A stretch of 64,000 nt of DNA from Gammaproteobacteria bacterium (lineage in GTDB: Bacteria > Pseudomonadota > Gammaproteobacteria > Pseudomonadales > Halieaceae), in the NCBI GenBank assembly GCA_030426545.1, contig JAUHYL010000001.1, positions 124,001 to 188,000 of the forward strand. Direction: 5' to 3'. The number at the start of each line of letters is the position of its first letter. Positions within the stretch are counted from its first letter, which is position 1. A model generated the notes under the pieces. The model was not told the DNA's origin. It did no database searches and saw only the letters and a list, made by a program, of their open reading frames with translations. Both the position numbers and the translations under genes were made by a program. Shown here one piece after another: positions 17,666 through 26,554 of this stretch.

Positions 17666-19039
17666 ATGGACAAACGCATTGAAATTAGTGAAAGAGACCT
17701 TGAAGAAGCATTGACCTACCCCGTCGATGCCTTCATCTGCCCCGAGTACGCAAGGGCGGAGCAGGAACTGCTGTGGCCCAAAATTTGGCAGATGGCCGGT
17801 CGCGAGGAGGACCTGCCGGAAGTCGGCAGTTTTTTCACGTACAACATCGCAGATGAATCGATAATCATCCTGCGCTCCGCACCAGAGACGCTCAAGGCTT
17901 TCTACAACGTCTGCCCGCACCGGGGACGCCAACTGATCAACACACCGGACGATTGCAACCAGGTTCGCGGTCGCAAGCCCAACTTCGTCTGCGGCTTCCA
18001 CGGTTGGAGCTATGACCTGGACGGCCAGAACTGCTTCGTGCTTGACCCGGAAGACTGGAAGGGTGCGCTGAATGCCGAGCGCACCTGTCTGTCGGAATTG
18101 AAGGTCGACACCTGGGGCGGCTGGATCTACATCAACATGGACCCGGACTGCGAACCATTGCGGGATTTCCTGGAACCGGCCGCCGGCATACTGGATCACT
18201 TTCAATTCGAGAAGATGCGTTACAAGTGGCGACAGTGGTCCGTCTACCCCTGCAACTGGAAGACGGCTATTGAAGCCTTCATGGAGCCGTACCATGTTAC
18301 TGGCACGCACAGTCAACTGTTAAAGTACGGCGAGTACTACGCCTACAGCAAAGCCTTCGGCATGCACAGCGTCAGCGGCTTCGACGAGCGCGACTCTTCG
18401 CGGAAGAACAGCCAGAGCACTTCCGTTACGCGCGCAGGTTCCGGCTCAGACCCACGCATCTCAACGTACGAACTGATACGCGAAAACTATGAAACCCTGA
18501 ACTACTCTGCAGGGACCGATACTCTCGTTGCCGCAGCCAGTCGACTGGCGGATGAACTGCCGGAGGGCACCCCCGCCGACCAGGTTATCGCGCACATGAT
18601 GGCGTCGGCAAAAGCCGATGATGCCGAGCGCGGCATCATCTGGCCGGAAATTCCGCCGGAGGTCATGGCAGAAGCCGGCCTGGCGTGGACACTATTTCCC
18701 AACCAGACAATCCTGCAGGGTGTGACTTTCGCGTTGTGTTATCGCACACGACCGTACGGTGATGACCCGAATAAGTGCATCTTCGAATCCTACGCGCTGG
18801 AGCGCTACCCTGAGGGCGAGGAGCCTACCACCGAGTGGGTACAGGCCGAACCTACCGCCGAGAAGTGGGGCGCAGTGCTGGCGCAGGATTTTTCCAACAT
18901 GGAGTGGGTGCAGCGCGGCATGAAATCACGCGGTTTTCGCGGCACGCTACCCAATCCGCACCAGGAACGCAAAATTACCAATTTCCACCGCGTCCTGTCG
19001 CAGTACATGGGGCGCGGCCATCTCAGCCACCTGGAGTAG
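17666..19039 (+). CDS. Rieske non-haem iron oxygenase, alpha subunit (second)
   Basis: A 457-aa oxygenase large subunit with Rieske ligands C83, H85, C109, H112 (a longer-than-usual loop, RGRKPNFVCGFHGW) and iron-site H210 and H215 in EPYHVTGTH. It shares layout, the long Rieske loop and a similar C-terminus (LAQDFSNMEWVQRGMKSRG) with the third Rieske protein, so the two are paralogues; the first is more distant. ATG 17666 follows AGAGGGAACC. It is first in an operon with a ThDP enzyme and a VOC protein. Regulation probably involves the upstream operator and perhaps the 14-bp array in its leader. No dedicated ferredoxin or reductase is seen. Confidence 0.93.
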   Translation: MDKRIEISERDLEEALTYPVDAFICPEYARAEQELLWPKIWQMAGREEDLPEVGSFFTYNIADESIIILRSAPETLKAFYNVCPHRGRQLINTPDDCNQVRGRKPNFVCGFHGWSYDLDGQNCFVLDPEDWKGALNAERTCLSELKVDTWGGWIYINMDPDCEPLRDFLEPAAGILDHFQFEKMRYKWRQWSVYPCNWKTAIEAFMEPYHVTGTHSQLLKYGEYYAYSKAFGMHSVSGFDERDSSRKNSQSTSVTRAGSGSDPRISTYELIRENYETLNYSAGTDTLVAAASRLADELPEGTPADQVIAHMMASAKADDAERGIIWPEIPPEVMAEAGLAWTLFPNQTILQGVTFALCYRTRPYGDDPNKCIFESYALERYPEGEEPTTEWVQAEPTAEKWGAVLAQDFSNMEWVQRGMKSRGFRGTLPNPHQERKITNFHRVLSQYMGRGHLSHLE

Positions 19040-19132
19040 CAAAGGGGCAAAGCGCTTCCCACCACACTTTTTTTTGAACGAGTGCGGAGCCAATCCCCGC
19101 TCAGAATCGAATCACACAGAGGAACCACAACG

Positions 19133-20860
19133 ATGTCGGTAAAAGTCTACGAGAGAATCCTGGACCTGTTTGAGGCCGAAGGCGTACGGGCGGTGTTCGG
19201 CATTCCCGATCCCAATTTCGTGCACCTGTTCGTTGCAGCCGAAGAGCGCGGTTGGGACGTGATCACCCCGCACCATGAACTGGCAGCGGGATTCATGGCG
19301 GAAGCGTACACGCGTATGAACGGCACGCCGGCCCTGTGCGTTGCTACACTCGGACCGGGAGTTGCACTGTCCGCCGGCTCCATGATGAATTCGCTGGTGG
19401 AAAACTCCCCTGTTATCTACCTCGGGGGCCAGCGTGGGCGCATCACCGAACGCCGCGTGCGCCGCGGCCGCATCCAGTTCATCCAGCAAGAAGACCTGTT
19501 CAAGAACTCGGTGAAGTGGAGTAGCAGCATCGAGTACGCCTACCAGACTGATGAGATTATCCGCCATGCGCTGCGTGTGAGCCAGTCTGGCACACCCGGC
19601 CCGGTGTACATCGAGTACCCGTCGCACGTGATCCTGGAAGAGCTCGACGTGCCGTCCGCCCTACCCCCTTCGCACTATCGCCTGGTGGAGCCCGGTGCAG
19701 ACGCCCGGATGGTTGCGCAGGCGGCCGAATTGATCAAAGGCGCCGAGTGTCCCGTACTGCTGGTGGGCCATGCCGTGCAGTGCACGCGCTCGGGCCAGAA
19801 AGTTCGCGAATTGGCCGAGCTCATGGGCTGTCCGGTACTGCAAACGTCCGGAGGCACGGCTTTTATCGAGGGGCTTGAGGAGCGCACATTTCCCTACCTG
19901 TTTGCCGAGGTCGGCGACGAAATCGTGGCGAAGTCCGACGTGGTCGTTTCTATCGGCACCGAGTTGGGCGAACCTTCACACTACGGTCGCGGCTTTTTAT
20001 GGGCGGAAGGCAAAACCGACCGCAAGTGGATCAGCATCGAACTGGACCCGGAAGCCATAGGCCAGAACCGACCCATCGACGTACCGCTGGTGGGCGACCT
20101 GCGCACCGTTGTGCCGCAACTGAGCGCGGCACTCAAAGATAATCCGCGGGCCGAACACCCGGACCTTGCGCGCTGGATACAGGAAGACAAGGACCGGCTA
20201 GCTGCACTCGCGCAGCAGGACTTCAGCACAGACAGCGGCCGGGTACACACAGCACAGTGGGTAGTCGAAGCGACCGGCGCCATGCCCGAGAATGCAATAC
20301 ACGCGCGCGACGGCGGCGGCACGGTGATCTTTACCTGGACCTACCTGCAGAGCAAGCCGCACGATGTCGTGTGGAACCAGAATTTTGGCTGTCTCGGCAC
20401 CGGCCTGCCCTATGCCATTGGTGCTTCCATCGCGGACGGACAAAAACGGCCTGTGCTACTCACGACAAGCGATTCCTCTTTCCTGTATCACATCGGCGAA
20501 CTGGAAGTCGCAAAGCGCTTCAACCTGCCCCTGGTGGTGGTGGTGGCCGTGGACAACGCCTGGGGGCTGGAGGTCGGCGTGTACAAGCGCACCTTCGGTC
20601 ACGGCAACACCAACGAGCCGGGCGTGCACTGGAGCAAGGATGTGCGCTTCGACAAGATTGCCGAAGGTTATGGCTGCCAGGGCATGTACGTAGAAAAAGG
20701 TGAGGAGTTGGGCGCCGCCGTCGAGCAGGCCTTTGCCAGCGGCAAGCCAACGGTGATCCACGTACCCATAGACCCCGTGGTCAACCACGGCGGACTGGAA
20801 AACCTCGACACGCCGAACTATGACCGCTTCCGCACGTGGTACGCGGAAGGCACACAATAA
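19133..20860 (+). CDS. thiamine diphosphate-dependent enzyme of the acetolactate synthase / benzoylformate decarboxylase group
   Basis: The start ATG 19133 behind AGAGGA gives 575 aa. The N-terminal Pyr domain has the catalytic-glutamate region TPHHELAAGFMAEAY; the middle domain follows; the C-terminal PP domain has TSDSSF...VDNAWG where the family usually has GDGxF...NN. The conserved aspartate is kept but the flanking glycines are serines, an unusual cofactor site. Likely reactions are decarboxylation of a 2-oxo acid or carbon-carbon cleavage/ligation of a 2-hydroxyacyl-CoA. Sitting between a Rieske oxygenase and a VOC protein suggests it processes an oxygenated product. Substrate unknown. 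Confidence 0.85.
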   Translation: MSVKVYERILDLFEAEGVRAVFGIPDPNFVHLFVAAEERGWDVITPHHELAAGFMAEAYTRMNGTPALCVATLGPGVALSAGSMMNSLVENSPVIYLGGQRGRITERRVRRGRIQFIQQEDLFKNSVKWSSSIEYAYQTDEIIRHALRVSQSGTPGPVYIEYPSHVILEELDVPSALPPSHYRLVEPGADARMVAQAAELIKGAECPVLLVGHAVQCTRSGQKVRELAELMGCPVLQTSGGTAFIEGLEERTFPYLFAEVGDEIVAKSDVVVSIGTELGEPSHYGRGFLWAEGKTDRKWISIELDPEAIGQNRPIDVPLVGDLRTVVPQLSAALKDNPRAEHPDLARWIQEDKDRLAALAQQDFSTDSGRVHTAQWVVEATGAMPENAIHARDGGGTVIFTWTYLQSKPHDVVWNQNFGCLGTGLPYAIGASIADGQKRPVLLTTSDSSFLYHIGELEVAKRFNLPLVVVVAVDNAWGLEVGVYKRTFGHGNTNEPGVHWSKDVRFDKIAEGYGCQGMYVEKGEELGAAVEQAFASGKPTVIHVPIDPVVNHGGLENLDTPNYDRFRTWYAEGTQ

Positions 20861-20885
20861 CCGTCACGGCGCGAGGCGCAGCGCA

Positions 20886-21320
20886 ATGAGCTCTGTAGCA
20901 ATCCGGCACATCGGTCTGTGCGTGGCAGACATCGAGGCCTCCTCCCGTTTCTACCGCGAGGGGTTGGGTTTCGAACTGCTGATGAAAATCACTGAGATGA
21001 GCGCACCGTTCGACGACCTCCTCGAACAGCCCGGCGCGACGCTACAGGTGCAGCAACTGCGCTCCGGTGACGTCACCATTGAATTGCTTGGCTTCAAGGA
21101 TGTAGCTGTGACCGGTACGGGCGAACGCGGCGCCATGAACACACGGGGATTCACGCACATGACACTGGTGGTCGACGATGTAGACGCCGTGGCCGCGCGC
21201 ATCGTTGATCACGGTGGTAACGTGCACCCCCAGACAAGGATTGATTCAGATTTCGGTCCCCTCGTATTCTGCACAGACCCGGACGGCGTACGCATTGAAT
21301 TGATGCAGAGCCGGAGCTAA
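20886..21320 (+). CDS. VOC-superfamily (glyoxalase/dioxygenase fold) protein
   Basis: A 144-aa protein with two beta-alpha-beta-beta-beta modules: IRHIGLCVADIEASSRFYREGLGF at the start and a second module with FTHMTLVVDDVDAVAARIVDHG, ending FCTDPDGVRIELMQS. Metal ligands typical of the fold appear possible at H9, E in TIELLGF, H in FTHM and E in RIELM. Members include methylmalonyl-CoA epimerases, lactoylglutathione lyases and extradiol dioxygenases; at this length an epimerase or isomerase is more likely than a ring-cleaving dioxygenase. It ends the operon started at 17666 and overlaps a convergent pseudogene by 4 bp. Confidence 0.85.
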   Translation: MSSVAIRHIGLCVADIEASSRFYREGLGFELLMKITEMSAPFDDLLEQPGATLQVQQLRSGDVTIELLGFKDVAVTGTGERGAMNTRGFTHMTLVVDDVDAVAARIVDHGGNVHPQTRIDSDFGPLVFCTDPDGVRIELMQSRS

Positions 21321-21738
21321 TCCTCGGTCGGGCCGGGAACTCGCTCTCCCCTGCCGTTAACCAGCGGACGCAGGTACGAGATATCATCCGGTCCACGCGC
21401 AATAACTCCGTTCTCATCACGGTTGCGGCCAACGAACAGGTAGTTGGTCTCGCTGTGCGCCAAGTCACCGTCGATCTCGCAGGTGTGATTGAGCATGTCG
21501 TGCTGGGTAGCCACCTGCCCCTGTTCGTGCAGCGCATAGACCCAGTCGTACAACGCGGGCCGCCCACAAAGTCGCCGGCCGAAATGGTCGCGTCGGTGTG
21601 GAAGCTTGAAAGAAACAGTTCGCGGTCGAAGCGGTCAATTCCGCGACTGAAGCGCAACAGGCAGCCCCGGATGTCCTGGCGGGCCAGCAGCTTTTCAAGC
21701 CGGGCATTGTGTAGGTTTGCATCGTCCGTGCTACCCAT
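21317..21738 (-). pseudogene. frameshifted SnoaL-like gene
   Basis: The N-terminal part (MGSTDDANLHNARLEKLL, RQDIRGCLLRFSRGIDRFDR, up to GDFVGG) and the C-terminal part (YDWVYALHEQGQVATQHD, through ISYLRPLVNGRG) are in different minus-strand frames, switching near 21553-21565. Joined, they make one SnoaL-like protein of about 140 aa. A one-base indel explains it; sequencing error is possible, but the neighbouring SDR remnant suggests real decay. ATG 21738 follows AGAGGA. Confidence 0.75.
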
Positions 21739-21829
21739 GACCATCCTCTGGTGCCGGCGTGCCCGGATGGGCTCGTAGTTGGGTGCACCGCGCTCGTCAC
21801 GCAGTGATGTCATGACAGGATACAAAGTG

Positions 21830-22128
21830 CGCTGGAGAGTTTGGCATTTTCAGGTGGTCCTCCTTGTCCAGCCGCACGGCCATCCAGGGCGAGCCACTCA
21901 AAGCCAGAGATGTAGATGAGTTTGGGCGCTCGCCTTGAGGCTTTGATCGCGTCAACTATGTGCCGCGTGGCGAAGTAGTTCACGTCCCAGCAGTACTCCC
22001 ATTCCTTCTCGTAGTGCGTAGGCAGTGCGTAGCCAGCGTCATGGCGGCGAGTTTCAGTGCAGCGGCCCGACCGAGTCCGCTTGCGGCCCCTGTCACGATG
22101 ACCGCCTTTCAGTTCATATCACCCGCTA
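21830..22128 (-). pseudogene. remnant of a short-chain dehydrogenase
   Basis: After ATG AAC there is an immediate TGA, then an in-frame SDR nucleotide-binding start, KAVIVTGAASGLGRAAALKL. The next recognisable stretch, in another frame, is CWDVNYFATRHIVDAIKAS followed by a KLIYISG strand, typical of the middle of an SDR-like fold. The segment between is missing. The remnant therefore has a nonsense codon and an internal deletion with a frame change. Confidence 0.7.
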
Positions 22129-22182
22129 CTGGCATATTGTTCTTCCTTCTTTACATATAAAAATCACCTGACCCCGCTTACT

Positions 22183-23790
22183 TCAACCGTCCAGCAATTC
22201 GCGCAGTTCGGTCTTAAGAATCTTCCCGTAATTATTTTTCGGTAGTGCGTCGACAAACACATAGCGCTTCGGCCGCTTGAAGCGGGCGATCCTGTCGAGG
22301 CAGAACTGATCCAGCACCTTTTCGGAAACTGTCTTCCCGGGCAATGGAACCACAAAGGCAACTACCACCTCACCCCATTCAGCATCGGGTTCACCCACTA
22401 CCGATACCTCCGCGACGAGGGCATGTGCCAGCAGTACCTCTTCGACCTCACGAGGATAGATATTGCTGCCGCCGCTGATGACGACGTCCTTGGATCGATC
22501 TTTAAGACTGAGGAACCCATCGGCATCGAACGCGCCCATGTCGCCGGTATGGAGCCAGCCGTTGCGCACGGCGGCGACAGTCGCGTCGGGCCGATTCCAG
22601 TAACCCTCCATTACCACGTCCGAGCGCACACAAATTTCTCCGACGGCGCCCGGCGGCAGGGCATCTCCACTATCGTCCACTACCTGCACTTCCACCACCG
22701 AGTGCGGAACGCCCACAGAGGTAAGCCGTGCATCAGTGGCGGACTCATGCATAGTCCTACCCAGTGTGGTTATGGTCATGGGACACTCGCCCTGGCCATA
22801 GATCTGGCCCAGTTTATAGCCGAACAGGTTCAGCGCCGCTCGCAAGTCCGCAAGATACATAGGGCCGCCACCGTAAACGATGTTTTTCAGGTTCGTCGTG
22901 TCCGCTGCGGCACCCTGGGGTGCCTCCACCAACCGTTTCACCATGGTGGGTGCCGCGAAGAAAAACGCGCCCGGGTAGGCCGCTATCAGCTCGTAAATCT
23001 CGCCCGGTTCGAATTGACCGGAAGCGGGCACCACCTGATTCGAACCGGCCTGCACCGCCGCTATGCTGTACAGACCCGAACCATGTGACAGCGGTGCCGG
23101 GTGCAACATGCTGTCTCCGGGCAGCAACTGCTCGACATCGACGAAGAACGCCAGCACCATCACGCGCAGGTTGCTGTGGCTGAGCATCGCTCCTTTCGGC
23201 TGGCCGGTGGTGCCACTGGTATAGAAGAGCCAGGCGATATCTTCACTCCGCACCGGCGCAAGAGCGACGGGCCGTGCGTCCTGCAACGCAGTCCACTCCC
23301 GCGCACCGACAACCACCCTGGGTAGGGCATTGTCGATCGCACCTGCCAACTCGGCTGACACAAAGCACAGCGCGGCGCCACAGTCTTCCAGGATGTAGGC
23401 GATCTCGCGCGCATGCAGTTTGGCATTGACCGGAACAGCGACCAGCCCGGCGTACCAGAGGCCATACAGAACCTCCAGGTATTCGGGACTGTTCTTCATG
23501 ACGATCGCCACGCGATCACCCGCGGCAAGGCCGAACGTTGTGCGCAAGGCACCGCCGATCCGCGCGGCCTGTTGCGCAAACTCAGTGTAGGTCGCGTGTT
23601 CGTCACGGCCACAACTCAGCGCTCGGCCGCGCGGCCAGATACGGCTCGCCCGCTCCAAAAAGTATGCGAGGTTTTTCGTGCGAGTTGGCGGGCCCACCGG
23701 CGGCTGCACGCTAGGAGTCGAGCCGACGCAGGGTAAGGGCGTGCTGGAAGCACTTGGCGGAGCCCACACCGTGCAGAATGTCTTCCCCAA
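22183..23790 (-). CDS. AMP-forming acyl-CoA ligase (third), start uncertain
   Basis: An ANL-superfamily ligase of up to 535 aa with a canonical P-loop FYTSGTTGQPKGAMLSH, YGQGECPMTITTLG (A5-like), GWLHTGDMGAFDADGFLSL and a C-terminal KNNYGKILKTELREL with the catalytic lysine. The first in-frame start is TTG 23790 with no good ribosome site, and the first 30 residues look unlike a normal N-terminus; homology-like sequence begins at TKNLAYFLERASRIWP. A GTG near 23710 may be the real start, or the 5' end may be damaged. It diverges from the third Rieske operon, with one operator copy between them. Confidence 0.85.
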   Translation of the reverse strand: MGKTFCTVWAPPSASSTPLPCVGSTPSVQPPVGPPTRTKNLAYFLERASRIWPRGRALSCGRDEHATYTEFAQQAARIGGALRTTFGLAAGDRVAIVMKNSPEYLEVLYGLWYAGLVAVPVNAKLHAREIAYILEDCGAALCFVSAELAGAIDNALPRVVVGAREWTALQDARPVALAPVRSEDIAWLFYTSGTTGQPKGAMLSHSNLRVMVLAFFVDVEQLLPGDSMLHPAPLSHGSGLYSIAAVQAGSNQVVPASGQFEPGEIYELIAAYPGAFFFAAPTMVKRLVEAPQGAAADTTNLKNIVYGGGPMYLADLRAALNLFGYKLGQIYGQGECPMTITTLGRTMHESATDARLTSVGVPHSVVEVQVVDDSGDALPPGAVGEICVRSDVVMEGYWNRPDATVAAVRNGWLHTGDMGAFDADGFLSLKDRSKDVVISGGSNIYPREVEEVLLAHALVAEVSVVGEPDAEWGEVVVAFVVPLPGKTVSEKVLDQFCLDRIARFKRPKRYVFVDALPKNNYGKILKTELRELLDG

Positions 23791-23884
23791 AGACTCCCGA
23801 AACCTGCCAATGTAGCGTTGCCGACCACGCTTTGTGTTCTACTTCCATCACTTTGTCCGTACAACTGGCTGCTGATAGCCTTAT

Positions 23885-23907
23885 TATAAGCAGCATTGTT
23901 GATTATT
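23885..23907. promoter_or_regulatory. TetR-type operator copy in the divergent ligase/Rieske promoter
   Basis: TATAAGCAGCA, centre T, TGTTGATTATT; 8 of 11 half-site positions are symmetric. It is about 75 bp before the Rieske start and could govern both directions. Confidence 0.65.
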
Positions 23908-23981
23908 TACGAGTGCTATGCGATCTTGAATGTCTGGGCGAGTTTCCATAATTGTCATGCCGCACGCTGAGGACTTTAGCG

Positions 23982-25349
23982 ATGAATGATTCAGGCAAGA
24001 TCGTCGTGTCCGCCGATGACCTTGATCAACCCGTTGTTATTCCTGTCGAGGCCTACCTGTCCGCCGACTACGCCCGCGCCGAATGCGACCGTTTGTGGCG
24101 CAAGGTGTGGCTGCAGGCAGGCCGCGTCGAGGACATTCCCGAACCTGGCGACTACCTGACATTCGACCTTCTCGATGACTCGGCATTGCTGGTGCGCTCC
24201 GAACAGGGCGGAATCAATGCCTTTCACAACGTGTGCGCACACCGCGGCAGGCGCCTCGTTGACACACCGGCGGGCGCGAGAAACGCGAGCGGCCGCCGAC
24301 CACAGTTCATGTGCGCCTACCACGGTTGGCAGTACGACCTGGACGGCAAGTCGCTGAATATCATCCACAAGGACGACTGGCAGGGCCAACTGACGGAAGA
24401 GTGCACCAGCCTTACACCAGTCAGAGTGGAGACATGGGGCGGCTGGATCTGGATTAACTTCGACCGCGACTGCGAACCGCTGGCGGATTACCTCGCACCT
24501 ATCCCGGAAATGCTGGACCCTTTCCAGTTGCACAACATGCGAGTGCGCTGGCGCAAGTGGGGCATCTTCGACTGCAACTGGAAAGTCGCGATGGAAGCTT
24601 TCAACGAAACCTATCACGTGCAAACCACCCATCCGGAGTTCAACAAGTTTGGCGAGTTCCGTGGCTGGGCCAGGGCGCAGGGCAAGCACAGTCATATAGG
24701 GTATGAGGCGGCCAAGGCCGACGACGACAACCAGAAGGCCAAGCTACGAGTCGGCACCGGTGATGCCCGCCTGTCCACCGCCGAAATGCAGGTATTCACC
24801 TGGGAGAAAGCCAATACCAATACCACGCAAACCCTGGTGAACGCCGCCCTGCGGCTGAAAGACGAATTATCCGAGGGCACGGCATCGGGTGAGGTCCTGC
24901 AGCACTGGCTCGCAAGTGCGCGCGCGGACGACGAGGCGCGCGGCGTGGTCTGGCCAACGATCGACGCTGAACACGTGGGCAAAACCGGCACCGCCTGGCA
25001 GGTATTCCCGAACTTCCAGATCGGCCATGCCGTGAACAACATGCTGTGCTACAGCGCCCGCCCCTATGGTTACGACCCGGATAAATGCATTTTCGAGGGC
25101 GCCGTGTACGAGCTCTACCCCGAGGGCGAGGAGCCACAACCGGGGTGGGAGTATTGCGAGGCGACCGCAGATGCCTGGTGTTACGTGCTCGGCCAGGACT
25201 TCTCCAATATGGCGGCCGTACAGCAGGGCATGAAGTCAGCGGGATTCACCGGTCCCAAGCCCAATCCGTACATGGAGCGCAGCACCGCCAACCTGCACCG
25301 CAACCTGGCCCAGTACATGGGTACCGGCCAGGTGCGTAAACTGCGCTGA
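23982..25349 (+). CDS. Rieske non-haem iron oxygenase, alpha subunit (third)
   Basis: ATG 23982 behind TGAGGA gives 455 aa. Rieske ligands are C85, H87, C111, H114 (the pattern CAHRG...CAYHGW) and iron-site histidines H212 and H217 in NETYHVQTTH. It is paralogous to the second Rieske protein, sharing the extended Rieske loop, the TWGGWIWINFDRDCEPL block and the C-terminal QDFSNMAAVQQGMKS. It leads an operon with CoA-transferase, acyl-CoA dehydrogenase, enoyl-CoA hydratase and MFS genes, so its product or a downstream acid is apparently fed straight into beta-oxidation. Confidence 0.93.
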   Translation: MNDSGKIVVSADDLDQPVVIPVEAYLSADYARAECDRLWRKVWLQAGRVEDIPEPGDYLTFDLLDDSALLVRSEQGGINAFHNVCAHRGRRLVDTPAGARNASGRRPQFMCAYHGWQYDLDGKSLNIIHKDDWQGQLTEECTSLTPVRVETWGGWIWINFDRDCEPLADYLAPIPEMLDPFQLHNMRVRWRKWGIFDCNWKVAMEAFNETYHVQTTHPEFNKFGEFRGWARAQGKHSHIGYEAAKADDDNQKAKLRVGTGDARLSTAEMQVFTWEKANTNTTQTLVNAALRLKDELSEGTASGEVLQHWLASARADDEARGVVWPTIDAEHVGKTGTAWQVFPNFQIGHAVNNMLCYSARPYGYDPDKCIFEGAVYELYPEGEEPQPGWEYCEATADAWCYVLGQDFSNMAAVQQGMKSAGFTGPKPNPYMERSTANLHRNLAQYMGTGQVRKLR

Positions 25350-25358
25350 GGGCAGACC

Positions 25359-26540
25359 GTGTCAAACAACGCATCTCAGGGGCCATTGGCGGGGGTTCGG
25401 GTGATCGACCTGACCGCAATGGTAATGGGTCCCTATTGCACACAGATCATGGCTGACATGGGCGCCGATGTGATCAAGATTGAGCCGCCGGGCGGCGACG
25501 CCACACGCTTCGTCTGTGACGGACCGGAGCCCGGCATGAGTGGCGTGTTCGTAAACGTGAACCGCGGTAAGCGTAGCGTCGAATTGGACCTGCGCTCAGA
25601 CGCAGGTAAAGATGCCCTGCATGCCCTCCTCGCGACGGCCGACGTCTTCATTCACTCCATGCGCGCGAGTGCGGTGGCACGGCTGGGCTTCGATTACGTT
25701 TCCGTTGCCGCGATTAACCCGGCGATCGTCTATACGAACTGTTATGGCTACGGTCATCGCGGCCCTAAACGCGATTTGCCCGCTTACGACGACACAATAC
25801 AGGCGGAGTGCGGTCTCACCGCAGTACAGCAAATGCTTACCGGCGAGGCCAACTACGTGGGCAGCATCATGGCGGACAAAGTAGCCGGCATGACCGCCCT
25901 CTACGCCACGATGATGGCGCTGTTTCACCGCGAGCGCACCGGTGAAGGCCAGGAGGTAGAAGTCAGCATGTTCGAAACCATGGCCTCCTTCATGTTGGTG
26001 GAACACGCCAACGGCGCAATGTTCGACCCGCCGCTCGGTCCCGCGAATTACCATCGCGCGGTCGCGCCTAACCGCCGACCTTACCGCACGAAAGACAGCC
26101 ATATTTCGGCGCTCGTCTACAATGACAAACACTGGGATGCCTTTATGGCCGCCGTACAGCCCGAGTGGGCCACCGACGAATTCGCAACACTGGAACTGCG
26201 AGCGAAGCAGATCAACAGGGTCTATGGCCTGCTTGCCAAAACATTCCTCGAGCGCACAACGGACGAGTGGCTGACCATGCTGCGGGAACTGCATATCCCC
26301 TGTGCGCCGCTGCGCACGCCAGACGAGCTGTTTGAAGACGAACACCTGGCTGCCGTGGAATTCTTCGAGACTGTCGACAGCCCCAACGGTCCCGTTCGCT
26401 TCCCGGGCGTACCCACTTGGTTTTCCCGCACACCTGGCCACGTTCGTGGCCCCGCCCCGCGCGCGGGAGAACATACGCAAGAGGTGCTGAACGAAGTCGA
26501 CGTTGAGCTTCCCGGCGGCGCAATGAACACCAACGACTGA
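25359..26540 (+). CDS. CaiB/BaiF family CoA-transferase (second)
   Basis: A GTG start at 25359 follows GAGGG, nine bases after the Rieske stop. The 393-aa protein begins PLAGVRVIDLTAMVMGPYC and contains ADVIKIEPPGGDATRF and the GFDYVSVAAINPAIVYTNCYG block of class III CoA-transferases. It has the same role class as the gene at 11495 but is clearly diverged. In this operon it likely makes the CoA ester that the next gene, an acyl-CoA dehydrogenase, oxidises. Confidence 0.92.
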   Translation: MSNNASQGPLAGVRVIDLTAMVMGPYCTQIMADMGADVIKIEPPGGDATRFVCDGPEPGMSGVFVNVNRGKRSVELDLRSDAGKDALHALLATADVFIHSMRASAVARLGFDYVSVAAINPAIVYTNCYGYGHRGPKRDLPAYDDTIQAECGLTAVQQMLTGEANYVGSIMADKVAGMTALYATMMALFHRERTGEGQEVEVSMFETMASFMLVEHANGAMFDPPLGPANYHRAVAPNRRPYRTKDSHISALVYNDKHWDAFMAAVQPEWATDEFATLELRAKQINRVYGLLAKTFLERTTDEWLTMLRELHIPCAPLRTPDELFEDEHLAAVEFFETVDSPNGPVRFPGVPTWFSRTPGHVRGPAPRAGEHTQEVLNEVDVELPGGAMNTND

Positions 26541-26554
26541 TAGGGAGTCGCAAC

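Noticed and set aside
17353-18316. Repeat-peptide genes on both strands across the 14-bp array
   Set aside because: All frames are open only because the repeat lacks stop codons; they have no ribosome sites and overlap the operator and the Rieske gene.
19041-19132. Terminator between the second Rieske gene and the ThDP gene
   Set aside because: There is a T-run at about 19068, but the GC-rich segment before it cannot form a stem with a realistic loop.
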